Positions 45,522-52,756 of a stretch of DNA of 64,000 nt are shown piece after piece (the first letter of the stretch is position 1; every line of letters begins with the position of its first letter). The stretch is taken from the NCBI RefSeq assembly GCF_900095705.1, contig NZ_LT608326.1:356812-420811 (forward strand), read 5' to 3'. This stretch comes from Fusobacterium massiliense. GTDB taxonomy: Bacteria; Fusobacteriota; Fusobacteriia; Fusobacteriales; Fusobacteriaceae. The notes under the pieces were generated by a model. It did not search any database. It saw only the letters and a program-made list of their open reading frames with translations, and was not told the DNA's origin. The translations under genes were made by a program, and so were the position numbers.

Positions 45522-45968
45522 ATGAAAAAAATTAAAGTTTTATTTATGGTTATTTTTACATTATTATTTATTGGTTGTAGCAAGGATATAAAAGAAATAG
45601 TTGCATTTTCAACTTATTCATGGACTAATAATGTAATGCTTACTATTAAGAATAAATCTGAAAAAGATACAATAGAAATAGTATGGGATAAAAGTAAGAT
45701 AGGTGATTCAGGTTGCTTTTTAAAAGGAAAATATATTGATGCTGGAAAACCTCAATTAAATGAAATTTTAGCACCTAATGAATTGAAAACTATATCAATA
45801 TATCCATCAGATAATGTTTATTTTGATGAAGGGGAACTTCAACTTTTTGGAGGAGGTAGAATTGGACAAGGTTGGAAAATTAAAGATATAAATTACCCAA
45901 CAAAATTAGTATTATGTTTAAAACTAGGAGATAAAGAAGAATTTATAGTAGAAGATATTTCTAAATAA
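45522..45968 (+). CDS. small lipoprotein of the variable cassette
   Basis: Protein of 148 residues. Its signal peptide (KKIKVLFMVIFTLLFIGCSK) ends in a lipobox with cysteine at position 19, close to that of the YwqK lipoproteins at 46217 and 49383. The mature part is beta-rich (AFSTYSWTNNVMLTIKNKSE, then LKTISIYPSDNVYFDEGELQ), possibly an immunoglobulin-like or immunity-type fold. RBS GGGAGGAG precedes the ATG. It is driven by the G-tract promoter. Function unknown. Confidence 0.72.
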   Translation: MKKIKVLFMVIFTLLFIGCSKDIKEIVAFSTYSWTNNVMLTIKNKSEKDTIEIVWDKSKIGDSGCFLKGKYIDAGKPQLNEILAPNELKTISIYPSDNVYFDEGELQLFGGGRIGQGWKIKDINYPTKLVLCLKLGDKEEFIVEDISK

Positions 45969-46005
45969 AAAATAAAATTTATATTTCATAAAAAAAGAAA
46001 AAGAT

Positions 46006-46116
46006 ATGAAAAATAAATTAGAAATATTAAGTGAGTTTAATATTTCAGAATCTGACTACAAAAGATATTCAGAATTATATAAAATTTTATTAAAAAAAAG
46101 AAAAGAAAAAAAATAG
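46006..46116 (+). CDS. 36-residue charged peptide, possibly a gene remnant
   Basis: Short open frame MKNKLEILSEFNISESDYKR and a lysine-rich end (YSELYKILLKKRKEKK). The upstream AAAGAAAAAG is only a weak ribosome site. Because the surrounding cassettes contain several truncated genes, this may be a leftover end rather than a working peptide. Confidence 0.3.
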   Translation: MKNKLEILSEFNISESDYKRYSELYKILLKKRKEKK

Positions 46117-46216
46117 CTATTTAAAGATATTACTAAATGTATCAGCTACATAAAAATAGGTTACAAAAAAATATTAATTTATAAAAAATCATTTAATTTA
46201 AAGGGAGAGAAATTTT

Positions 46217-47155
46217 ATGAAAAAGATTAAAGTTTTATTTATACTTATTTTTGTGCTGTTATTTGCTAGTTGTGGTAAGCCTAGAGAAGTAAAGTATGAA
46301 GATATAGAGAAGAGAGAAGGAATAATTTATGTTAAAGGAGAAACAAAAGCATTTACTGGAATAATAAAATCATATTATGACAATGGAGCTTTAAAAGAAG
46401 ATATTCCTTATAAAGATGGTAAAGAAAATGGTATTGTAAAAGGATACTATCCTAATGGAAATTTAGAAAGTGAAATTTTATCTAAAGATGGTAAATTAGA
46501 AGGACTCTCAAAATCATACTATGAAAATGGAAATTTAAAAATTGAAGGTAATTTTAAAGATGGTAAAAAGGAAGGACTCTTTAAAGGATATTATGAGAAT
46601 GGAAATTTAGAAAGGGAAGGTAATTTTAAAGATGGTAAAGAGGAAGGACTCTCAAAATCATATTATGAAAATGGAAATTTATTAACTGAAGAGAATTATA
46701 AAGATGGTAAATTAGAAGGACTCTCTAAAGAATATTATGAAAATGGAAACATAAGAATAGAAATTAATTTTAAAGATGATAAAAATGAAGGACTCTCAAA
46801 ATCATACTATGAAAATGGAAATTTATTAACTGAAGAGAATTATAAAGATGGTAAATTAGAAGGACTCTCAAAATCATACTATGAAAATGGAAATTTAGAA
46901 AGTGAAGGTAATTTTAAAGATGGTAAATTCAATGGACTCAGAAAATCATATTATGAGAATGGAAATTTAAAAAGTGAAGGTAATTTTAAAGATGGTAAAG
47001 AGGAAGGACTCTCAAAATCATATTATGAAAATGGAAATTTAGAAAGTGAAATTAATTATAAAGATGGTAAATTCAATGGACTCTCAAAATTATACTATGA
47101 AAATGGAAATTTATTAAGTGAACATTATTGGAAGGACGATAAAATAATTTATTAA
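46217..47155 (+). CDS. MORN-repeat (YwqK-type) lipoprotein, 11 repeats
   Basis: Protein of 312 residues with a lipoprotein signal (LLFASCGKPRE). After a short linker (VKGETKAFTGIIKS) come 11 tandem 24-residue MORN_2-type repeats of the form YYENGNLESEGNFKDGKEEG plus LSKS. This family is often labelled YwqK and treated as antitoxin or immunity proteins; that role is not shown by the sequence. At the DNA level the units are 72-bp near-identical tandem repeats, open to copy-number change. RBS GGGAGAG precedes the ATG. Confidence 0.88.
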   Translation: MKKIKVLFILIFVLLFASCGKPREVKYEDIEKREGIIYVKGETKAFTGIIKSYYDNGALKEDIPYKDGKENGIVKGYYPNGNLESEILSKDGKLEGLSKSYYENGNLKIEGNFKDGKKEGLFKGYYENGNLEREGNFKDGKEEGLSKSYYENGNLLTEENYKDGKLEGLSKEYYENGNIRIEINFKDDKNEGLSKSYYENGNLLTEENYKDGKLEGLSKSYYENGNLESEGNFKDGKFNGLRKSYYENGNLKSEGNFKDGKEEGLSKSYYENGNLESEINYKDGKFNGLSKLYYENGNLLSEHYWKDDKIIY

Positions 47156-47180
47156 TTAAATTATTAAAAAGGAGTATAGA

Positions 47181-47226
47181 ATGTCAATTTAAATTAATAC
47201 TATGTATAAAAGTAGGGGATAAAATA
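47181..47226 (+). pseudogene. junction scar: ends of two different genes fused
   Basis: An ATGTCAATT start after AAGGAG stops almost at once (MSI then TAA). Overlapping it in another frame, KLILCIKVGDKI matches KLVLCLKLGDKE, the C-terminus of the 148-residue lipoprotein at 45522. The GGAGTATAGAATGTCAATT part recurs at 50620. This marks a recombination joint between cassette pieces. Confidence 0.5.
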
Positions 47227-47907
47227 ATGAAAATAAAAATAAGAGATATGAAAGATAAAATAGAAATGAATGGTCTTATCTACTGCATAGGAGAAAATGG
47301 AGGATTCAGTGGAATTTTTATAGAAAAAGAAGCTAATACAGGTAGTCAAATTATAGAAAGTTACAGCAATGGAAAGATTACAAAAAAATTAGAATACAAA
47401 AAAATTTCAACCAATAATAGTAGTTATAAAATGTTTTTGGTAAAGAGTATGGTATACAGAAAAGGAGAGCTATTTCAAACAAAAGAATATAAATATGATG
47501 AATATGAAGATTCAAAAGTAAGTATCTCAGAAGAAAAAACTTTTCAAGATAATAATCAAAATAAAATAGGTATCAAAAAAATAATGTTTGAAAATGAAGT
47601 ATTAGAAATAGGAAAGATTAATGAAAAGTATAATCCTACCGCTGTTAAAAAAATAGATGGAATTAAACCATTATGGACATTGTGGCTTTCTATGATGTTA
47701 TGGTTCACTCAAAATCCAGAATCATTTTTAATTACTTTTACTGATGGTAAGCAATTAAAATTAATTAATTCTAAGAATGTTATACTGGAAGATGATTTTA
47801 CTAAAGAGATAGAAAGTATGATTAGAAATGTTATTTTTTCAATACTTATATTATTGATAATATATTGGATTATGCACGCTATACATAGAGATACTTATTA
47901 TTATTAA
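47227..47907 (+). CDS. hypothetical protein with one C-terminal membrane helix
   Basis: Protein of 226 residues. The first ~150 are soluble and beta-rich (MNGLIYCIGENGGFSGIFIE, then KKLEYKKISTNNSSYKMFLV), with a short hydrophobic stretch near WTLWLSMMLWF, and a C-terminal membrane helix (VIFSILILLIIYWIMHAIH). No signal peptide. A 29-residue piece homologous to the middle of this protein (KIMFENEVLEIGKINEKYNP) survives at 50631, so a second copy once existed. Family not recognised. No strong ribosome site; GGGGAT lies 8 bases upstream. Confidence 0.6.
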   Translation: MKIKIRDMKDKIEMNGLIYCIGENGGFSGIFIEKEANTGSQIIESYSNGKITKKLEYKKISTNNSSYKMFLVKSMVYRKGELFQTKEYKYDEYEDSKVSISEEKTFQDNNQNKIGIKKIMFENEVLEIGKINEKYNPTAVKKIDGIKPLWTLWLSMMLWFTQNPESFLITFTDGKQLKLINSKNVILEDDFTKEIESMIRNVIFSILILLIIYWIMHAIHRDTYYY

Positions 47908-48177
47908 AATTGTATTGTATCAAGGGGTGTTTCCTTTTAACTGACTTTTTAGCTATTCTTTGACCAAGTTAAAATAACTTTCTAAAAAACTTAAATACTT
48001 TATCGTACAGATAATTTTATAATTAATCTAATTTAGTCAAAAGACAAGTATTGTCTATTATAAAAGGTATCGTACATTAACTATATGAGATTTTACTTTA
48101 TAATGAAATGTTTTAATTACTAATATAGTGTAAATACGGTTATTTTAAGAATATTATTAAGAATGAAAAGTAATGTA
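47908..48177 (+). other. noncoding gap before the toxin-antitoxin genes
   Basis: No credible gene is visible. AT-rich and low in structure. It leads into the cassette-end repeat at 48178. Confidence 0.4.
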
Positions 48178-48263
48178 AGAGCTCAAATCTCTATCTCTAA
48201 AAAGCTAAAAAAAATATAATAATAATTTTAATAGAAACTCTGAGAAAACTTAGAGTTTTTATT
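48178..48263 (+). repeat. cassette-end repeat with terminator, copy 2
   Basis: GAGCTCAAATCTCTATCTCT through to a hairpin AAACTCTGAG / CTTAGAGTTT followed by TTATTTT. Same family as 44921 and 50721. Confidence 0.75.
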
Positions 48264-48269
48264 TTAAAC

Positions 48270-48315
48270 TTGACTTTTCAAATATAAAGATATAATATAT
48301 ACAATATAAAGATAA
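48270..48315 (+). promoter_or_regulatory. promoter and putative operator of the RelB/YoeB genes
   Basis: TTGACT at 48270-48275 is followed by TATAAT at 48291 (15-base spacer) or TAATAT at 48293 (17-base spacer). A 12-bp direct repeat AATATAAAGATA occurs at 48281-48292 and 48303-48314, 22 bases apart, about two helical turns, around the -10 region. Autoregulation by the antitoxin at these sites is inferred. Confidence 0.55.
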
Positions 48316-48331
48316 TAGAGGAGGTTTTTAA

Positions 48332-48598
48332 ATGTCAATAAAATTAATAAATATTAGAATGGATGAAGATTTGAAAAAAGAAATGGAAATTGTTTGTAAT
48401 GACTTAGGTATCAATATAACAACTGCATTTACTATATTTGCTAAGAAATTAACAAGAGAAAAGAGAATCCCTTTTAGTGTATCAATAGACCCTTTCTATT
48501 CAAATGAAAATATAAAAGCTTTACAAAACTCAATAGATGAAGTAAAAGATGGTAAAGTTATTATGAAGACTATTGAAGAATTGGAGGCTATGGAATAA
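48332..48598 (+). CDS. RelB/DinJ family antitoxin
   Basis: Protein of 88 residues. The N-terminal ribbon-helix-helix (IKLINIRMDEDLKKEMEIVC, then GINITTAFTIFAKKLTREKR) is typical of RelB/DinJ antitoxins and binds DNA as a dimer. The C-terminal part (ALQNSIDEVKDGKVIMKTIE) would wrap the toxin. RBS GAGGAGG precedes the ATG. Its TAA overlaps the toxin ATG by one base (TAATG), so toxin translation is coupled to it. Confidence 0.9.
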   Translation: MSIKLINIRMDEDLKKEMEIVCNDLGINITTAFTIFAKKLTREKRIPFSVSIDPFYSNENIKALQNSIDEVKDGKVIMKTIEELEAME

Positions 48599-48864
48599 TG
48601 AAAATAAGTTTTTCTATTCAGGCTTGGGAAGAATATTTGTATTTTCAAACTCAAGATAAAAAGACATTAAAGAAGATAAATGAATTAATAAAAGATATTG
48701 AAAGAAATGGAGCATTGAATGGAATAGGAAAACCTGAAAAACTAACTAATAATCTTAGTGGACTATATAGTAGAAGAATCAACGATAAAGATAGATTAGT
48801 TTATAAGTTAGAAAATGATTTTATAGTTATCTTACAGTGTAAAGGGCATTATAATGATAATTAA
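48598..48864 (+). CDS. YoeB/Txe family toxin (ribosome-dependent mRNA endonuclease)
   Basis: Protein of 88 residues. FSIQAWEEYLYFQTQDKKTL opens the RelE-fold. GIGKPEKL and SRRINDKDRLVYKL are the YoeB signature, and the C-terminus is KGHYNDN. The catalytic set known from E. coli YoeB (Glu46, Arg65, His83) corresponds to Glu47, Arg66 and His84 here, so the toxin looks intact. It cleaves mRNA at the ribosome A site in known members. Partner is the RelB/DinJ-type protein upstream. Confidence 0.93.
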   Translation: MKISFSIQAWEEYLYFQTQDKKTLKKINELIKDIERNGALNGIGKPEKLTNNLSGLYSRRINDKDRLVYKLENDFIVILQCKGHYNDN

Positions 48865-48899
48865 AAATATAATAACACTAATTAGTATCAATGTATACT

Positions 48900-48993
48900 T
48901 TATAGTTTAATTTCTACAAAAAAGCCCGAACTTGAAAAAAGTTGAGGGCTTTTTTGTATTCTTATACTTTTTTGTTGATAATTTGTTGATAGT
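48900..48993 (+). repeat. terminator-bearing direct repeat, copy 3
   Basis: Third copy of the repeat at 38325 and 45033, one T shorter in a T-run. It lies just after the toxin gene, which it may terminate, and starts the second duplicated leader. Confidence 0.9.
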
Positions 48994-49029
48994 AAATTAG
49001 GTTTTTAAGAATAAAAAATCCTAATAATG

Positions 49030-49071
49030 TACTGCACCCATAATCCTGGACACAAGATTGGAGGTGCAATT
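49030..49071 (+). repeat. short hairpin repeat family 2, copy C
   Basis: ACTGCACCCATAATCCTGGA and GGAGGTGCAAT with a T-run; the outermost pair has one change (GCAGT to GCAAT). Duplicate of 45164. Confidence 0.75.
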
Positions 49072-49104
49072 TTTTTATTTAAAAATCACTTAAATCAAAA
49101 AAAG

Positions 49105-49134
49105 TTGACAAAATGTTCTGAGAATGAGTATAAT
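49105..49134 (+). promoter_or_regulatory. promoter of the second YwqK lipoprotein cassette
   Basis: TTGACA at 49105-49110 and TATAAT at 49129-49134, spacer 18 of mixed sequence (AAATGTTCTGAGAATGAG). It is the duplicate of the G-tract promoter at 45242 without the homopolymer. Confidence 0.75.
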
Positions 49135-49382
49135 GCATCAAAATTAGAAAGACTTTCATTTTTTATAAAATATAGAATAAATTAAAGTTTTTAAACAAAA
49201 GATATGTAATCAAAGAAGATACTAAAAGTTTATTCTCATTTTTAGAAAGTTTCAAAATATATAAGGAATATAAAGAAAAATATCCTTTATCAGAAAAAGA
49301 AATCAAATTAACTTCTAATAAAAATGGGATATAAGAAAAAATAATTTATATTCTGAATAGAGGAAAAATTGGGGAGGAGTTT
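49135..49382 (+). other. duplicated leader with a gene remnant, copy 2
   Basis: Almost identical to 45273-45521. It contains the readable remnant NKRYVIKEDTKSLFSFLESF and KIYKEYKEKYPLSEKEIKLT, ending NKNGI and a stop at about 49335, without a start codon. The next gene starts with GGGGAGGAG at the end of this leader. Confidence 0.6.
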
Positions 49383-50609
49383 ATGAAAAAGATTAAAGTT
49401 TTATTCGTGATTATTTTTATTTTATTATTTGCTAGTTGGGGTAAGCTTAGAGAAGTAAATATTACAGATACGGAAATAAGAGAAGGTATAGCTTATGTTA
49501 AAGGAGAAACAGAAGCATTTACTGGAATAATAAAATTATACTATGAAAATGGAAATTTAGAAAGTGAAAGTAATTTTAAAGATGGTAAACAAGAAGGACT
49601 CTCAAAATTATACTATGAAAATGGAGATTTAGAAAGTGAAGGTAATTATAAAGATGGTAAAGGAGAAGGACTCGCTAAAGAATATTATGAGAATGGAAAC
49701 ATAAGAATAGAAGGTAATTATAAAGATGGTAAAAAGGAAGGACACTTTAAAGAATATTATGAGAATGGAGCTTTAAAATGGGAAGGTAATTTTAAAGATG
49801 GTAAAAAGGAAGGACACTTTAAAGCATATTATAAGAATGGAAATTTAAAAATGGAAGAGAATTATAAAGATGATAAAAGTGAAGGACTCTCAAAAGAATA
49901 TTATGAGAATGGAAATTTAAAAATGGAAGAGAATTATAAAGATGATAAAAGTGAAGGACTCTCAAAAGAATATTATGAGAATGGAAACATAAGAATAGAA
50001 GGTAATTATAAAGATGGTAAATTAAATGGACTCTTAAAAGTATACTATGAGAATGGAAATTTAAAAAGGGAAGAGAATTTTAAAGATGGTAAATTAAATG
50101 GACTCTCAAAAGTATACTATGAGAATGGAAATTTAGAAAGGGAAGAGAATTATAAAGATGGTAAAAGGGAAGGACTCTCAAAAGTATACTATGAGAATGG
50201 AAACATAAGAATAGAAGGTAATTATAAAGATGATAAAGAGGAAGGACTCTTTAAAGAATATCATGAGAATGGAAATTTAGAAAGGGAAGAGAATTATAAA
50301 GATGATAAATTAAATGGACTCTCAAAATTATACTATGAGAATGGAAATTTAGAAAATGAAGGTAATTTTAAAGATGATAAATTAGAAGGACTCTCAAAAG
50401 TATACTATGAGAATGGAAATTTAGAAAGGGAAGAGAATTATAAAGATGGTAAAAGGGAAGGACTCTCAAAAGTATACTATGAAAATGGAAACATAAGAAT
50501 AGAAGCTAATTATAAAGATGATAAATTAGAAGGACTCTTTAAAGAATATTATGAGAATGGATATTTAATGGCTCAATATTATTATAAGGACGGTAAAATT
50601 TATTATTAA
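49383..50609 (+). CDS. MORN-repeat (YwqK-type) protein, 15 repeats, lipobox cysteine lost
   Basis: Protein of 408 residues with the same layout as 46217 and 15 MORN_2-type 24-residue repeats (for example YYENGNLEREENYKDGKREG then LSKV). The signal peptide is conserved, but the lipobox reads FASWGKLRE instead of FASCGKPRE: the TGT cysteine codon has become TGG. It therefore cannot be lipidated at that site and may be retained as a membrane-anchored or periplasmic form. The repeat array is built of 72-bp near-identical units, several doublets being practically identical. RBS GGGGAGGAG precedes the ATG. Confidence 0.87.
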   Translation: MKKIKVLFVIIFILLFASWGKLREVNITDTEIREGIAYVKGETEAFTGIIKLYYENGNLESESNFKDGKQEGLSKLYYENGDLESEGNYKDGKGEGLAKEYYENGNIRIEGNYKDGKKEGHFKEYYENGALKWEGNFKDGKKEGHFKAYYKNGNLKMEENYKDDKSEGLSKEYYENGNLKMEENYKDDKSEGLSKEYYENGNIRIEGNYKDGKLNGLLKVYYENGNLKREENFKDGKLNGLSKVYYENGNLEREENYKDGKREGLSKVYYENGNIRIEGNYKDDKEEGLFKEYHENGNLEREENYKDDKLNGLSKLYYENGNLENEGNFKDDKLEGLSKVYYENGNLEREENYKDGKREGLSKVYYENGNIRIEANYKDDKLEGLFKEYYENGYLMAQYYYKDGKIYY

Positions 50610-50630
50610 ATTATTAAAAAGGAGTATAGA

Positions 50631-50720
50631 ATGTCAATTAACAAAATAATGTTTGAAAACCAAGTATTTGAAATAGGGAAAATTAATGAAAAGTATAATC
50701 CTACTGCTGTTAAAAAATAG
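50631..50720 (+). pseudogene. 29-residue remnant of the gene family at 47227
   Basis: AAGGAG precedes an ATG; the frame reads MSINKIMFENQVFEIGKINE then KYNPTAVKK and stops. It matches residues ~118-143 of the protein at 47227 (KIMFENEVLEIGKINEKYNP). Both ends of the gene are missing, so this is a deletion remnant with an apparently intact start site. Confidence 0.7.
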
Positions 50721-50806
50721 GAGGTCAAATCTCTACCTCTAAAAAGACTTTCAAAAATAAAACAATAATTTTTAATAGGAACTCTAGTAAATACTAGAGT
50801 TTTTAT
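50721..50806 (+). repeat. cassette-end repeat with terminator, copy 3
   Basis: GGTCAAATCTCTACCTCTAA to a perfect hairpin AACTCTAGT / ACTAGAGTT with TTTTATTTTT after it. Best-preserved terminator of the three copies. Hairpin element copy 16 follows. Confidence 0.8.
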
Positions 50807-50830
50807 TTTTATACTTTTTTTGAGCTGTAT

Positions 50831-50937
50831 GAAAGTATAAAATTAAAAAATTAAAACTAGTCTCTGGCGTCCGTATTAGTTCGAAGAGCCTATGTTTATT
50901 GAGCTCGTAGAACTCATACGACTGGCAAGAGACTTTT
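50831..50937 (-). repeat. dispersed hairpin element, copy 16
   Basis: Reverse-orientation copy: GAAAGTATAAAATTAAAAAA tail, core GTCTCTGGCGTCCGTATTAG to ACGACTGGCAAGAGAC. The inner arm change GACG to GGCG and the matching CGTC/CTGTC to CTGGC keep some pairing. It closes the accessory region. Confidence 0.85.
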
Positions 50938-51053
50938 TTAAATCATTTTTGTTTCCATTAAATTTAATTTAATTTAGCTTAAATTCAAATGTAATAAAAG
51001 AATTGACTGTTATTAATATTTAATTTAAAATAAAAATAAGGAGATGATTACTT

Positions 51054-51383
51054 ATGAAAGTGGAGAATAAAAATAAAAGAGAAAAACAAATTGAAAGAAT
51101 TAATAAAATGGAAAAAATACACTCAGAATATTCAAAATTATTAATTGAAGTAGAAAAAGTATTAGAAAAATTTGAGACTAAACAAAAAGAATACTCATCT
51201 TTAGTTCAATACTACTATAGTAAAAATTGGTCCAAAGATAAAAATGATATTGAGAAAGATAAGTTACCAGAAATAAAGAGCAGTTTTGTTCTTACAGAAG
51301 ATGCTATTTATGATTCTATGATAGATAATGATAGATTAGCTATTCATATGCTTGAAATAGCAACTAAAATATTAAAAAGATAA
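51054..51383 (+). CDS. DUF4298 family protein
   Basis: A 109-residue helical protein. RINKMEKIHSEYSKLLIEVE, then LVQYYYSKNWSKDKNDIEKD, KLPEIKSSFVLTEDAIYDSM and a C-terminal helix match DUF4298, a small family of unknown function. RBS AAGGAGA precedes the ATG. It stands alone between hairpin element copy 16 and serS. Confidence 0.85.
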   Translation: MKVENKNKREKQIERINKMEKIHSEYSKLLIEVEKVLEKFETKQKEYSSLVQYYYSKNWSKDKNDIEKDKLPEIKSSFVLTEDAIYDSMIDNDRLAIHMLEIATKILKR

Positions 51384-51484
51384 AAAAATATAAAAAATAT
51401 TTAATTTTTAATTGAATAAAATATCATAAAGTGTTATATTTATAAGTATATATAAGTATAAATAAATTCCTAAGGAGAAGAGCT

Positions 51485-52756
51485 ATGTTAGAACTAAAAT
51501 TTATGCGTGAAAATGTGGAAATGTTAAAGGAAATGCTAAAAAACAGAAATAGTAATATTGATATGGATATTTTTGTTGAATTAGACTCAAAAAGAAGAGA
51601 AGTATTATCCGAAGTTGAAAACTTAAAAAGAGAAAGAAATAATGTTTCTGCTGAAATAGCAACACTTAAGAAAGAAAAAAAATCAGCTGACCATTTAATA
51701 GAAAAAATGGGAGTAGTTTCTGCTAAAATAAAAGAGCTAGATACTGAACTTGCTGAAATAGATGATAAATTAAAAAATATTCAAATGACAATACCTAATG
51801 TATATCATTCATCAACTCCAATAGGACCAGATGAAGATCATAATGTTGAAATAAGAAAATGGGGAGAACCAAAAAAATTTAATTTTGAGCCAAAACCACA
51901 TTGGGAAATTGGGGAAAATTTAGGAATACTAGATTTTGAAAGAGGAGCAAAACTAAGTGGTTCTAGATTTGTATTATATAGAGGAGCTGCTGCAAGATTA
52001 GAAAGAGCTTTAATTAGTTTCATGCTTGATACTCATACTCAAGAACATGGATATACAGAACATTTAACACCTTTTATGGTTAAAGCCGAAGTATGTGAAG
52101 GGACAGGACAATTACCAAAATTTGAAGAAGATATGTATAGAACAACAGATGATATGTACTTAATATCAACTTCTGAAATCAGTATGACTAATATTCATAG
52201 AAAAGAAATTTTAGAACAAGCAGAGTTGCCAAAATATTATACTGCATATTCTCCTTGCTTTAGAAGAGAAGCAGGGTCTTATGGAAAAGATGTTAAAGGT
52301 CTTATTAGAGTTCATCAATTCAATAAAGTCGAAATGGTAAAAATAACAGATGCAGAAACTTCATATGATGAGTTGGAAAAAATGGTAAAAAATGCAGAAA
52401 CAATACTACAAAAATTAGAGTTACCTTATCGTGTAATTCAATTATGTTCTGGAGATATAGGATTTAGTGCAGCAAAAACTTATGATTTGGAAGTATGGTT
52501 ACCATCTCAAAATAAATATAGAGAAATTTCTTCTTGTTCAAATTGTGAAGATTTCCAAGCAAGAAGAATGGGATTAAAGTATAGAGTTGCAGGAGATAAC
52601 AGAAGTGAATTTTGCCATACATTAAATGGTTCAGGACTTGCAGTTGGAAGAACATTGGTTGCTATAATGGAAAATTACCAACAAGAAGACGGGTCTTTCT
52701 TAATACCAAAAGCGTTGGTTCCATATATGGGTGGACTAGATGTTGTTAAAAAGTAG
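51485..52756 (+). CDS. serS: seryl-tRNA synthetase
   Basis: Class IIa synthetase of 423 residues. The long N-terminal coiled-coil arm ([20 protein letters not shown], then [18 protein letters not shown]) binds the long variable arm of tRNA-Ser. Motif 2 is [20 protein letters not shown], then RVHQFNKVE; motif 3 is [32 protein letters not shown] precedes the ATG. The membrane protein gene downstream overlaps its end by 17 bases, and a perfect 12-bp hairpin starts 13 bases after its stop. Confidence 0.96.
   Translation: MLELKFMRENVEMLKEMLKNRNSNIDMDIFVELDSKRREVLSEVENLKRERNNVSAEIATLKKEKKSADHLIEKMGVVSAKIKELDTELAEIDDKLKNIQMTIPNVYHSSTPIGPDEDHNVEIRKWGEPKKFNFEPKPHWEIGENLGILDFERGAKLSGSRFVLYRGAAARLERALISFMLDTHTQEHGYTEHLTPFMVKAEVCEGTGQLPKFEEDMYRTTDDMYLISTSEISMTNIHRKEILEQAELPKYYTAYSPCFRREAGSYGKDVKGLIRVHQFNKVEMVKITDAETSYDELEKMVKNAETILQKLELPYRVIQLCSGDIGFSAAKTYDLEVWLPSQNKYREISSCSNCEDFQARRMGLKYRVAGDNRSEFCHTLNGSGLAVGRTLVAIMENYQQEDGSFLIPKALVPYMGGLDVVKK

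Noticed and set aside
46350..50600. Regular repeats resembling a CRISPR array
   Set aside because: The units are 72-bp, contiguous, without spacers, and fully in frame; they encode MORN repeats.
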